Source of the DNA: Gigantopelta aegis
Lineage: Eukaryota > Mollusca > Gastropoda > Neomphalida > Peltospiridae
Length of the DNA: 64,000 nt
NCBI RefSeq assembly: GCF_016097555.1
Contig: NC_054703.1
Coordinates: 35,966,970 to 36,030,969 of the forward strand
Direction of reading: 5' to 3'
Below the pieces are notes generated by a model, which did not search any database, was not told the DNA's origin, and saw only the letters and a list, made by a program, of their open reading frames with translations. Below, piece after piece: positions 55,061 to 64,000 of the stretch. The number at the start of each line of letters is the position of its first letter. Position 1 is the stretch's first letter. Position numbers and translations under genes: made by a program.

Positions 55061-55383
55061 CCATACAGTTTGATGTCTAATATAAAGGTAGAGGTTACAC
55101 GAAGAAAACGTCATACCCCTCAGCTAGTTCCGGATAGCGGTGTCGGGTTTCGTCTCTTATCGGTTGTACTAGTCACAAGTTTAATGTCATGAATGAACTC
55201 GAAAACGGTCACTCTAAAGGTGAAATCTAAGACTTAAAGAATCATCCATATGTACCTATGTGGGATACGGCAATTCCACCCAGGGGTATATAGTTGGTGG
55301 TTGTCAAGGACGAGGCTTGCAGAGTCATTTCAAAAAAGTTGTTTTGTTTTTTGTTTCTTTTTCATTATTTAATAATATAAATA
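55061..55383. other. No gene seen
   Basis: Unassigned sequence without a supported frame. Confidence 0.6.
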
Positions 55384-55632
55384 TGGGGCGGGATGTTGGA
55401 TCGATTCCCGTCGGTGGATCCATTGGGCTATTTCTCGCTGTAGTCAGTGTTCCACAACTGGTGTAACAAAGACCGTGGTATGTACTATCTTCATGTCTGT
55501 GGGATGGTGCACATAAAAGATGAAGTGGCGACAGCGGGTTTCCTCACTCAATTTAATATGTGTGGTCCTTAGCCATATGTCCGATGCCATATAACCGTAA
55601 ATAAAATGTGTTGAGCGTGTTATTAAATAAAC
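55384..55632 (+). mobile_element. SINE A1, head and body shortened
   Basis: GGGGCGGGATGTTGGATCGA, tail GTGTTATTAAATAAACC. Confidence 0.83.
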
Positions 55633-56077
55633 CAAAACTATAACCCCAAAAGAACATAATATTTTACCTATCACGTCGCATTTTCTGTGTTTTGGTGAAA
55701 TAAATGAAAAACATCGTTCGCCAAAACTGCTTAGGCCAGTTGGCCCATTGGGATATTTCCCGTTCCAGCCAATGCACCACGACTGGTATATCAAGGAAGA
55801 AAGGAAGGAATAATGTTTAACGTGCACGTTCAGGGCAAGCTGTTGTAGCGCACGCCTGTCCTGGGCACAGGTGCAGGCCTCGGTCGGCTTCTCCGTCTAG
55901 GACATGGTATATAAAACAAAGTGGGTGTACTTTAAATACAATGAATACAATGAACGTGTGGTGTCGGAAATTTCGAAATTTCGAAATTGATACTAAGTAG
56001 AAACCACTATCGTCAAATATAAAGAGCGTAAAGCTAGCAGAAGTTTGTTTTTCAGAAACCAGGAACATGAAATATCG

Positions 56078-56148
<71 letters not shown>
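55633..56148. other. SINE scraps, poly-A and TA repeat
   Basis: A SINE A fragment 55734-55796 (CCACGACTGGTATATC). A run 56081-56115, (TA)n 56117-56148, which hosts the Tc1 insertion. Confidence 0.75.
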
Positions 56149-56149
<1 letters not shown>

Positions 56150-57645
56150 TCTTCAAAAGAAGAAACGCAAAACCACATTGTCGTCGTAACATTTGGAGAA
56201 TTGATTTAATTATTGAATGGTGAGTCCGATAATTACCAAATGTTGCAGGATTGTTCACAATTCACTCTAGTCCATTGTGAGTAAGTGATAGGACACACCA
56301 CCAAGGTCAAGGTCATCTGGAGTCAATACCGGGTGTGGCTTCCGCGTGTGTTGACAACTGCCTGGCACCGCCTGCCCATTGAAGCAACCAGAGTACGGAT
56401 GACGTCCCGGGGGATGGTGGCCCACTCGGCCTGCAAGGCTGATGCCAGCTCGGGCAGGGTCTGGGGTTGTGGTTGTCGCTGTCGGAGGCGTCGGTCCAAC
56501 TCGTCCCATAGATGCTCAATTGGGTTCAAATCCGGTGATATCGATGGCCAAGGAAGGACATTAATGTTGTTGTTCTGTAGGAAAGCCGTTGTGAGACGTG
56601 CTGTGTGAGGCCTGGCGTTGTCATGTTGGAACACTGCGTTGACGTTGGCCATAACTGGAACGATGTGTGGCCGGAGGATCTGGTCAATGTAGCCCTGTGC
56701 ATTCAGGTTGCCCTGAACGTGGACCAGGTCAGTTCTGCCAGTGTGTGAGATGGCTGCCCACACCATGACACTACCCCCGCCGAATCTGTCCACTTCCTGC
56801 ACGCAGTTTGCCGCATAACGTTCACCACGACGCCTATACACGCGACATCTTCCATCATGACGTCGGAGCAGAAATCGGGACTCGTCACTGAACCACACCT
56901 GTCTCCATCGCAGTTGAGGCCATTGTCGATGAATCTGGCACCACTGCAGTCGGAGTCGACGGTGTTGTGGTGTTAAGATGACATCTCGAACTGGACGTCT
57001 GGCACGAATTCCTACCTCACGTAGGCGGTTCCGTACGGTCTGGTCGGATATCCTGCGCAAACCTGGTATTGCTGCGGCTGTGGAGGTGGCAGTAGTCAAT
57101 CGTTCCCGAAGGTGGCGTACCCGGATGTAGCGGTCCTGCCCGGGGGTAGTGACCCGTGGTCGACCGGATCTAGGGAGGTCACGTGTTGATCCATGTTGCT
57201 GGTAACGGTCCCACAGTCTGGAGATGGTGCTTGGGGACACATGGAATGCCCTGGCAACGGCCGTTCTGGATTCGCCTGCGTCTAGTCGGCCGATGGCATT
57301 GTTTCTCTGCGGTTCACTGAGACGTGGCATGTCCTGGATTGTCAACTGTCGGCCAGATACAGAGGCCAGGCAAGCGAACACCCTGCACTTTTATACTGTT
57401 GGTGTTCATGTTGCACGTGCAGACAACGCACGTGCAGTGGTGACATGGTTTGCACGTGGCTGCGTTTTTGCGAATATTCACATTTTGGAACTTTATTGTA
57501 CAGTAGCTGCGTTTTATCGAATGTAACCGTGGGAATGTGTTTGGGACATGCAATGACCTTATATTCACAAAGCATGAACCGGTAGGAAACATAAAATCGG
57601 AGTTATAACCCATTTGTACCCTTTTGCGTTTCTTTTTTTGAAGAG
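56149..57645 (-). mobile_element. Tc1-family DNA transposon, apparently complete
   Basis: The element is 1497 bp, bounded by inverted ends CTCTTCAAAAGAAG / CTTCAAAAAAAGAAACGC-type, with TA on both sides inside a TA microsatellite. The inner part GAAACGCAAAA / TTTTGCGTTTC matches perfectly; the outer part has small mismatches. It contains one uninterrupted transposase frame on the minus strand. It looks recent and possibly autonomous. Confidence 0.92.
56323..57381 (-). CDS. Tc1 transposase (DD34E), intact frame
   Basis: The frame is 352 codons from the first Met. The likelier family start is Met18 (MPRLSEPQRN, codon at 57328-57330), giving 335 residues, the usual Tc1 length. The N-terminus has helix-turn-helix segments for TIR binding (residues ~25-60 and ~90-125) separated by a GRPR motif (73-76). 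Catalytic residues are D166 in WFSDESRF, D254 in FQHDNARPH and E289 in PDLNPIEHLW, with 34 residues between the last two. It performs cut-and-paste transposition at TA in the nucleus. No interruption is visible. This is selfish DNA, not a host gene. Confidence 0.93.
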   Translation of the reverse strand: MFACLASVSGRQLTIQDMPRLSEPQRNNAIGRLDAGESRTAVARAFHVSPSTISRLWDRYQQHGSTRDLPRSGRPRVTTPGQDRYIRVRHLRERLTTATSTAAAIPGLRRISDQTVRNRLREVGIRARRPVRDVILTPQHRRLRLQWCQIHRQWPQLRWRQVWFSDESRFLLRRHDGRCRVYRRRGERYAANCVQEVDRFGGGSVMVWAAISHTGRTDLVHVQGNLNAQGYIDQILRPHIVPVMANVNAVFQHDNARPHTARLTTAFLQNNNINVLPWPSISPDLNPIEHLWDELDRRLRQRQPQPQTLPELASALQAEWATIPRDVIRTLVASMGRRCQAVVNTRGSHTRY

Positions 57646-57782
57646 TATATATATTAATTTTTTAAAATGTGGGGAATGGGGGATGGAGTGGGGAGGCCAC
57701 TCCTTCAAATAACTGGAGTTGGAGATGTATGATTTGTCAAAACAAGAGGCCATAGTGTGTACGTCTCCGTTTGAAATTCAGT

Positions 57783-57857
57783 TAAGGTTTGTTTTGTTTA
57801 ACGACACCACTAGAGCACATTAATTTACTAATCATCGGCTATTGGATGTCAACTGGC
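57783..57857 (-). mobile_element. SINE tail 2 fragment
   Basis: TTTAACGACACCACTAGAGC ... GGCTATTGGATGTCAAC. Confidence 0.8.
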
Positions 57858-57904
57858 GATCATGCTAGCGCTACACAAACAAACAACCATCTCCTTAACT
57901 TGTT

Positions 57905-58086
57905 TTGGCTATTTTTCGTTCCAGCCTGTGCACCACGACTGGTATATTAAAGGCCGTGGCGTGTGCTATCCTGTCTGTGGGATAGCGCATATAAACGATG
58001 CCTTGCTACTAATGGTAAAAAGATGTAGCGGGTTTCTTCTCTAAGACCATAAGTCAAAATTACCAAAGGTTTGACATCCAAAAGCC
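57905..58086 (+). mobile_element. SINE A2, interrupted by an A1
   Basis: GGCTATTTTTCGTTCCAGCC ... GACATCCAAAAGCCG. It resumes at 58416 with AATAGCCGATGATTAATAAT and ends near 58475. Confidence 0.85.
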
Positions 58087-58415
58087 GGGGCGGGGCGTAG
58101 CTCAGTGGTAAAGTGCTCGCTCAATGCGCAGTCGGTCTGGGATCGATCCCCGTCGGTGGGCCCATTGGGCCATTTCTCTTTCCAGCCAGTGCACCACGAC
58201 TGGTATATCAAAGGCCGTGGTGGGTGCTATACTATCTGTAGGATGGTGCATATAAAAGAACCCTTACTGCTAATCGATAAGAGTAGCCCATGAAGTGGCT
58301 ACAGCGGATTTCCTCACTCAATATATGTGTGATTCTTAACCATATGTCTGACGCCATATAACCTTTAATCAAATGTGTTGAGTGCGTCGTTAAATAAAAT
58401 ATTTCTTTCTTTCCA
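58087..58415 (+). mobile_element. SINE A1, complete, nested in an A2
   Basis: GCGTAGCTCAGTGGTAAAG head, GGGATCGATCCCC, tail GCGTCGTTAAATAAAAT. CCAAAAGCCG / CCAATAGCCG flanks are an imperfect target duplication. Confidence 0.92.
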
Positions 58416-58475
58416 ATAGCCGATGATTAATAATTCAATATGCTCTAGTGGAGTCGTTTAACTTTAACTTAACTT

Positions 58476-59139
58476 GTTTGGAGTAGTGTATTTTGTAAAT
58501 ATGACTCAAATTGCCCACACAGACAGATCTAATAAAAGCGCAAAAATAGAAGTGTATTAAACAGGATGTATTCCGACACTAAAGACACCGACACCGACAC
58601 TAAAGAATTCAGTGAAAATATTAATGCAGGCGCGAGTCCACGGAGGGGTGTGTGTGTGTCTAGACCCCTCTCTGCTCACGACGTAAACAAAGGAGCGCTT
58701 TCCAAATTATTTTAAACTGCATTCACCACTAACATACAACTTGGATGTAGCGTATAACAGGTTCAGGCCCTTCACGTCCTCAAATTTCTATTCTTCGGGC
58801 CATCGCACTGACAGTCACCCCCCCCCCCCCCCCCAACACACACACACACACCTCCGCCTCCACTCCGCCCCAACGTAACCCCCCCCCCCCCCCCCCCCCC
58901 CCCCCGCTTTGACATGCACGCTGGCTCTGTGATCAAACAATCGATTTACTGAATCCATTATTTCAGTATCCTTAATAGGGCCCCTCTCTTCTCTTATTCA
59001 AGTTTCTACACGCAATCAACACTCGGGTTTTACCTATATTATGTACAAACACGCAGATACCACGAACGCTGATATACCACGAACATAATCTACACACCCA
59101 CCGCTGTATTTAAAGCGCAATCAAAAATCAGTTTACCGG
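58476..59139. other. No gene seen; C runs
   Basis: Poly-C at 58818-58834 and 58879-58905, (CA)n between. The rest is unassigned. Confidence 0.65.
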
Positions 59140-59352
59140 AGCCGGTAGAGAAAGCGAAGTACTCGGGTAAGTCAATGTTTAATAATTTATAACTAAAGTT
59201 AAGTTTACTATGAGGTGAATATTTAGTGACCTACCTGTAATTAGGTGTGTTTAATATTACACAGGTAGATGTTGTTAACATGAATTTTAATAAAGGTGAA
59301 CTCTTAGCAAAAAACAATTGACTGAAGACAAGTAGAACACGGGGCGGAATCT

Positions 59353-59510
59353 CAAGTTTGTTTTGTTTAACGACACCACTAGAGAACATTGATTTATGAA
59401 TCACCGGCTGTTGGATGTGAAACATTTGGTAAATTCTTTTCATTAGTAGCAAGGCATCTTTTATATACACCATCCCACAGACAGGATAGCACATACCACG
59501 GCATTTGATG
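59353..59510 (-). mobile_element. SINE A2, tail and body
   Basis: CGACACCACTAGAGAACATTG ... GATAGCACATACCACGGC. Confidence 0.82.
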
Positions 59511-59567
59511 TCCCCAAACCCAATGCCCAATAAGTGTCAGTCCTTCTTTGTTGTGTTACAGAATATT

Positions 59568-59749
59568 TACTGGCGTAGGAAGTGTGTGTGTGGGGGGGGG
59601 GGGGGGGGGGGGGGTGTGCCTCCCACTTTTCAGATATTTTGCTTTATATTTGCTTTATAATAGTGTAAAAGTGTGTAAATATAAAAGTGTGTCCCCCCCC
59701 CCCCCCCCCCACACACGCACACATTGTTTGGCACCTTCCTACGCCTCTG
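59568..59749. mobile_element. hAT-like MITE (CAGAGGCGTAGGAAG ends)
   Basis: ACTGGCGTAGGAAG at left and CACCTTCCTACGCCTCTG at right, with a poly-G and a poly-C run inside. Second copy of the 45502 family. Confidence 0.65.
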
Positions 59750-59754
59750 ATATT

Positions 59755-59951
59755 ACAAACCCGATGCTACATTTTCCCATTAGCAGCAAGAGATCTTTTA
59801 TAATATTATGCACCATCCCACAGACAGGATAGCACATTCCACGTCATTTGATATACGAGTACCATTCGTGGAACACTGGCTGGGCCGAGAAATAGCCCAA
59901 TGGGCCCACCGACGGGGATCGATCCCAGACAGACCGCGCATCAGGCGGACG
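59755..59951 (-). mobile_element. SINE A2, head and body
   Basis: CATTAGCAGCAAGAGATC ... GGGGATCGATCCC ... CGCATCAGGCGGACG. Confidence 0.82.
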
Positions 59952-59952
59952 C

Positions 59953-60182
59953 AGGGCGGGATCTGTATCAGTCGGTAAAGCGTTCGCCTGAGGTACATGC
60001 TTGTGTCGTGGGATCGAACCACCTCGGTGGACTCCTTCTCTGATTGGATTTTTTTCCCGTCCCAACCATTTACCCACGACTAATAAAAGATCCCTTGTAG
60101 GTAATGGGAATATGTAGCGGGGTTTTTTTTCTCCCGAAAACTACGTGTCAGAATTACCAAAATCTTTGACATCCAATGTAAT
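59953..60182 (+). mobile_element. SINE D
   Basis: GATCTGTATCAGTCGGTAAAG A box, GTGGGATCGAACCACC B box, CTGATTGGATTTTTTTCCCG, body into GACATCCAATG. Confidence 0.75.
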
Positions 60183-61070
60183 AATATTTAATACACGGTT
60201 ATATCAGGTTAACGTGGGGTTTGATAAACTGTATTAAAAACTCCCCAACAATTGTCTGACAGCAGGTAGAAAATGAAATAACCACGTCAGTGGTTTTTTA
60301 TTATTTATTTATTACTGCACTTAAACGTTACTCGAGGTAATATTTAGTGACCTATATATGCGTGTAATAACACAAGTAAATGAGGTTAACGTGGGCTTTG
60401 ATAAAGGTATTAGAAATTAGGAACTGTATTAGAAATCGTAGCAAAAACAATTGACAGAAAGCAGGTAGAAAATGAAATATTGAGGTAATTATTTTAAAAA
60501 TTTATATCTATAATTAAACTTTACATGTAACATTTAGTTACCTATATATGTGTGTAATAACAATTAATACATAGTTAAATCAGGTTAACGTGCGTGTTGA
60601 TAAAGGTGTACTGGATTAGAAACCTTTGCAAAAACAAAATAGTAATTAAGTACTTAAATTCTAAATTTATAGCTATAATTAAAGTTTACTTGTAATAATA
60701 CTTAGTTGCCTATATATATGTGTGTGTAATGATATTTAGAAGACATGTAAATCAAATTAACATTAACATTAACATTAGAAACCTTTGCAAAAGCAATTGA
60801 CTGACTGCAGGTAGAAAATGAAATAACGAGGTAAGTAAATACTTGATTTATTACTGTACTTAAACTTTACTTGAGGTAGTATTTAGTGACCTATATATGC
60901 GTGTAATACTATATAGTACACACGTAAATCAGGTTAACGTGGGTTTTGATAAAGATGTACTGTATTAGAAATTCTAGCAAAAATCAGTTGACTTATGGCA
61001 GGCGTAAAACTGATCTAAATACAGGTAAATAAATGTTTAATAAGTACTTCTGTTAAACTGTACGGGTTTG

Positions 61071-61405
61071 GGGCGGGACGTAGCCCAGTGGTACAGCGCC
61101 CGCTCGATGCGAGGTCGGTCTGGGATCGATCCCCGTCGGCGGGCCCATTGGGCTATTTTTCGTTTCAGCCAGTGCACTACGATTGGTACATGTATATTAA
61201 AGGCCGTGGCATGTACTACCCTGTCTGTGGGATGGTGCATATAAAAGATCCCTTGCTGCTAATCGAAAAGAGTTGCCCATGAAGTGGAGACAACAGGTTT
61301 CCTCTCTTAATATATGTGTGGTCCTTAACCATATGTCCGACGCCACATAACCGTAAATAAAAAATGTGTTAAGTGCGTCGTTAAATAAAACATTTCCTTC
61401 TTCTT
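61071..61405 (+). mobile_element. SINE A1, complete
   Basis: GGGGCGGGACGTAGCCCAG head, GGGATCGATCCCC, tail GTGCGTCGTTAAATAAAAC, then (TTC)n. Confidence 0.93.
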
Positions 61406-61495
61406 CTTTCCGCGTGGATGTGTATTGCACAATGTCTTGCTGACGGCTATATTTGCAGCCATTGTTAACATGGATTTTGATTAACGTTAAACAGT

Positions 61496-61722
61496 TAAAG
61501 TTTGTTTTGTCTAACGACACCACTAGAGCAGATTAATTTATTAATCATTGGCTATGGATTTCAAACATTTGGTAATTATGATATATAGTGTTAGAGAGGA
61601 AACACGATACATTTCCCCATTACTAGCAAGGGATCTTTTATATTCACCATCCCACATACAGGATAGCACATACCACTTCTCTTGATAGGTCAGTCATGGT
61701 GCACTGGCTGGGACGAGACATA
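61496..61722 (-). mobile_element. SINE A2, head missing
   Basis: TAACGACACCACTAGAGCAG ... GTGCACTGGCTGGGACG. Confidence 0.85.
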
Positions 61723-61724
61723 AA

Positions 61725-61933
61725 GATTGTTTTTTTTAACGACACCACTTGCACATATTTATTTAATAATCATGTCACATTTGTCTGCATTGTTCCATTA
61801 GTAGCACTATGCACTATCCACAGACAAGATAACACATACCATCGCCTTTGATATACCAGTCGTGGTGCACTGTTTGGAACGATACATTACCCAATGGGTC
61901 CATCGACTGATCGATCCCAGACCGACCGCCTTC
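61725..61933 (-). mobile_element. SINE A2, interrupted at its head
   Basis: AACGACACCACTTGCAC ... ATCGATCCCAGACCGACCG. The head remainder TCCCGCCC resumes at 62184 after the nested SINE C. Confidence 0.78.
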
Positions 61934-61944
61934 ATTTCGTTTCA

Positions 61945-62183
61945 CCTTATTTTCGTGCCTATATCCAATTAAGGTTAAATCACGTTATCCTGGGCACACA
62001 GCCTTGACAGAGGATTAATTAGTAGTTGATAGTGGTTAGTCAGACAGAAGTGGGTGCTGTGGTCATACACCTACCCATTGAGTCGTTAAAACTCGCTCTT
62101 GGTGGGAGACGGTACCGGGCTGCGAGCCCTGTACCTACTAGCCTTATGTCCGATGGTTTAACCACGACACCACCGAGGCCGGT
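61945..62183 (-). mobile_element. SINE C nested in an A2 head
   Basis: TATCCAATTAAGGTTAAATC tail at left; ACGACACCACCGAGGCCGGTG head at right. Confidence 0.85.
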
Positions 62184-62270
62184 GTCCCGCCCTCTTTGAT
62201 AAAACCATACTGCATTAGAAATGCTAATTTAAAAAATCAGTCGGCAGGTATGAAAACGGAAATACACAGT

Positions 62271-62600
62271 TAAAGGCAGATCACTGACCTATTTGATGGT
62301 CTAACAAAGTCTTACCTGAACAAATATAATTTGATTTGTCCCTAAATGTACTTTATTCAACCATCTTCATAACCACCATACTCCATTTATTAATGACATT
62401 TAAAAAAAAAATTGAATTATAGCAATGGTCCGTAATTCAAAAACTAAAATTGTCGAGAGGGATGACATGGATTTCATTCCATCATGGTTCAGTTAAGGTG
62501 ATGCGATAGCTAGATTTGGTTTCCAACAATTAATGTAATTTTTATTTATTATCCATTTTTAGAGAAATAAGGTCCTTAAATCTGTGACAATATGCCTTTA
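62271..62600. mobile_element. TTAA-bounded MITE, family not otherwise seen here
   Basis: It starts TTAAAGGCAGATCACTGACC and ends GTGACAATATGCCTTTAA. The short inverted ends (TTAAAGGCA) and TTAA edges match the general type. No coding capacity. Confidence 0.5.
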
Positions 62601-62827
62601 AGTCCGTTTTTAATTGATTGCTACTGTTAAACTTTATTTAGGTAACATCAGTGACCTGTATGAATGTATCTCGCTGACGACTATATTTTACAGTCGTTGT
62701 TAACATGGGTTTGATCAAGGTGTACAACAGATGTGTTAGTGACACACTCTTTCAAACCAGGGCACTTAGTGCAGTTATTGAATTCGATCGTACTAGAATA
62801 CTGATAGAAAAAAAAGAAGGGACCTAC

Positions 62828-63130
62828 CGACCTCGGTGGTGTCGCGATCGATCTAGGATCTAGGATCGATCCCCATCGGTGGACCCACTGGGCTCTTTCT
62901 GGTTCCAGCCAGTGCTCCATAACTGGTGTAACAAAGGCCGTGGTATGTGCTATCCAGTCTGTGGTGCATATAAAAGATCTCTTGCTGCTAATCGAAAAGA
63001 GTAGCCTATGAAGTGGCTACAGCGGGTTTCCTCTCTCAATATCTGTGTGCTCCTTAACCATATGTCCGACACCATATAACCGTAAATAAAATGTGTTGAG
63101 TGCGTCGTTAAATAAAACATTTCCTTCCTC
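62828..63130 (+). mobile_element. SINE A1 with altered head
   Basis: CTCGGTGGTGTCGCGATCG, then a duplicated ATCTAGG, GGATCGATCCCC; tail GCGTCGTTAAATAAAAC. The first bases look like head B or C joined to body A. Confidence 0.8.
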
Positions 63131-63149
63131 CGTCCTTCCTTCATTCCAA

Positions 63150-63775
63150 CCTAGGCTGGATCTAGTTCAGTGGGTAGAGCGCTCGCTGGAGATGATTTGG
63201 TCGCAGGGTCGAACCTCCTTGGTAGACCCATTCTCTGATTGCGTTTTTTCCCGTTCCAACCAGTGTTCCACGACTGGTATATGATAGTCCGTGGTGTGCG
63301 CTTTCCTGTCTGTGGTAAAGTGCTTATCAAAGATCCCTTGCTGCTAAACAGATGTTAAGAAGACTACGATGTCAGAATTAACCAACATATTTGACAGCCA
63401 AACAGCTCCATACATGATTATTCATTTCAACTGATTTCGTTGCTTCTATCATTACGGTTCAAGCAGCAGCTGTCTCTGAGTCACACGGCTCAGCTATCTG
63501 TTGACTGTCCTCCAGGACAGTTGTTAGTTTGTTAGTGAGTTAGTTTAGTGTGTAGTGAGAGAGAAGATGTTGTAGTGGCCTTACACCTATCCATTGAGGC
63601 CCTTAAGAACTCGTCTCTGGTACCCCGGCTGGTACCCGGGCTGGTACCGGGCATGCGAACCCTGTTACCCTACCAGCCGGTAGGTCCGATGCGCTTAACC
63701 CACCGACGTGCCGGGGACTCCGAGGCCGGTGCGCATGATTAATTAAATCAATTGTGCTCTTAGCGGTGCCCTAAC
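63150..63775 (+). mobile_element. SINE D, split by a SINE C
   Basis: GGATCTAGTTCAGTGGGTAG A box, CAGGGTCGAACC B box. Its tail resumes at 63734 (CATGATTAATTAAATC, GTGCTCTTAGCGGTG) after the nested copy. Confidence 0.8.
63425..63733 (-). mobile_element. SINE C nested in SINE D
   Basis: ACGGTTCAAGCAGCAGCTG at left, CTCCGAGGCCGGTG head at right. CATGATTA flanks both sides. A GGCTGGTACC motif is repeated three times in the body. Confidence 0.8.
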
Positions 63776-64000
63776 TTGTTACCGATCTCAGTAATACGCC
63801 TGATGTTAAAAGTAGCCGTGTGGCAATACATACAATTGCAGCAGGACAAAAGAATTGGCTTGTACATTATCATTGTGTTTGGACTCGGACATAAGAAATT
63901 GGGGACCTTAATTTGTTTTGGAACGTGGGAATAAGAATTGGCGAAAAATTTCATTGTTTTTGGACGGGACTAAAATGGCTGACACTTACTTGTGTTTGGA
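63776..64000. other. No gene seen
   Basis: Unassigned sequence to the window edge. Confidence 0.6.

Larger units (their letters stand above)
59140..61040. repeat. Degenerate ~190-bp tandem array with SINE insertions
   Basis: GTGACCTATATATGCGTGTA, AATCAGGTTAACGTGGG, CAATTGACTGACAGCAGG and AAGTTTACTTGAGGTAATAT recur at ~59150, 60190, 60290, 60475, 60660 and 60840. Eroded units continue at 61415-61490, 62200-62270 and 62630-62730. Confidence 0.82.

Overview
This is repeat-saturated animal DNA, most likely from a mollusc and probably a gastropod. That assignment rests on recall of the dominant tRNA-derived SINE type and was not tested. There are no prokaryotic gene blocks. Long simple repeats, dozens of tRNA-derived SINE copies, small TIR elements and spliced exons are all eukaryotic features. 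Most long open frames are simple-repeat or satellite translations and are not genes.

Two host genes can be read. Gene 1 (minus strand, 18622 down to 6359) has five exons whose splice phases all agree and give an exact 861-nt reading frame: an N-glycosylatable Ser/Thr-rich N-terminus, one sushi/CCP domain, one membrane helix and a tail with two NPxF motifs. Gene 2 (plus strand, 40164 to 48420, 5' end not found) has five phase-consistent exons: one sushi/CCP-like domain, one membrane helix and a tail with PPAY. Both start with a 1-1 CCP exon followed by a 1-2 membrane exon and then 2-2 tail exons, and both end in a possible class I PDZ ligand. They look like divergently transcribed paralogues about 21.5 kb apart, with introns filled by transposons.

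Layout: 1-560 CT repeats; 1041-3275 a 102-bp satellite broken by a SINE; 4.9-5.9 kb an ACGTACG-rich array; 6.4-18.6 kb gene 1, with a 51-bp SINE-derived array, a LINE 3' end, a Mutator-like element and a 700-bp purine tract in its introns; 18.6-40 kb SINEs, TTAA elements, a 61-bp SINE-derived array and microsatellites; 40-48.4 kb gene 2, whose first visible intron holds pogo-like elements with a four-level nested insertion; 50.2-54 kb a 69-bp array split by a broken Ty3/gypsy-type LTR element; 56149-57645 a Tc1 transposon with an uninterrupted DD34E transposase; 59-62.7 kb a degenerate ~190-bp array peppered with SINEs.

SINE shorthand. Heads: A (CGGGACGTAGCCCAGTGG..., B box GGATCGATCCC), B (ACCGGCCTCGGTGGCGTCG..., B box GGGTTCGGATCC), C (like B at the start, but ...GGTTAAGCCATCGGAC and a different body), D (GGATCTAGTTCAGTGGGTAG...). 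Tails: 1 (...GTGTTGAGTGCGTCGTTAAATAAAACATTT), 2 (...GTGCTCTAGTGGTGTCGTTAAACAAAAC), 3 (...TTGGATATAAGCACGAAAATAAG). A1 means head A with tail 1, A2 head A with tail 2, B head B with tail 1, C head C with tail 3, D head D with tail 2. Strand is head-to-tail direction. SINE boundaries are good to about 10 bases.
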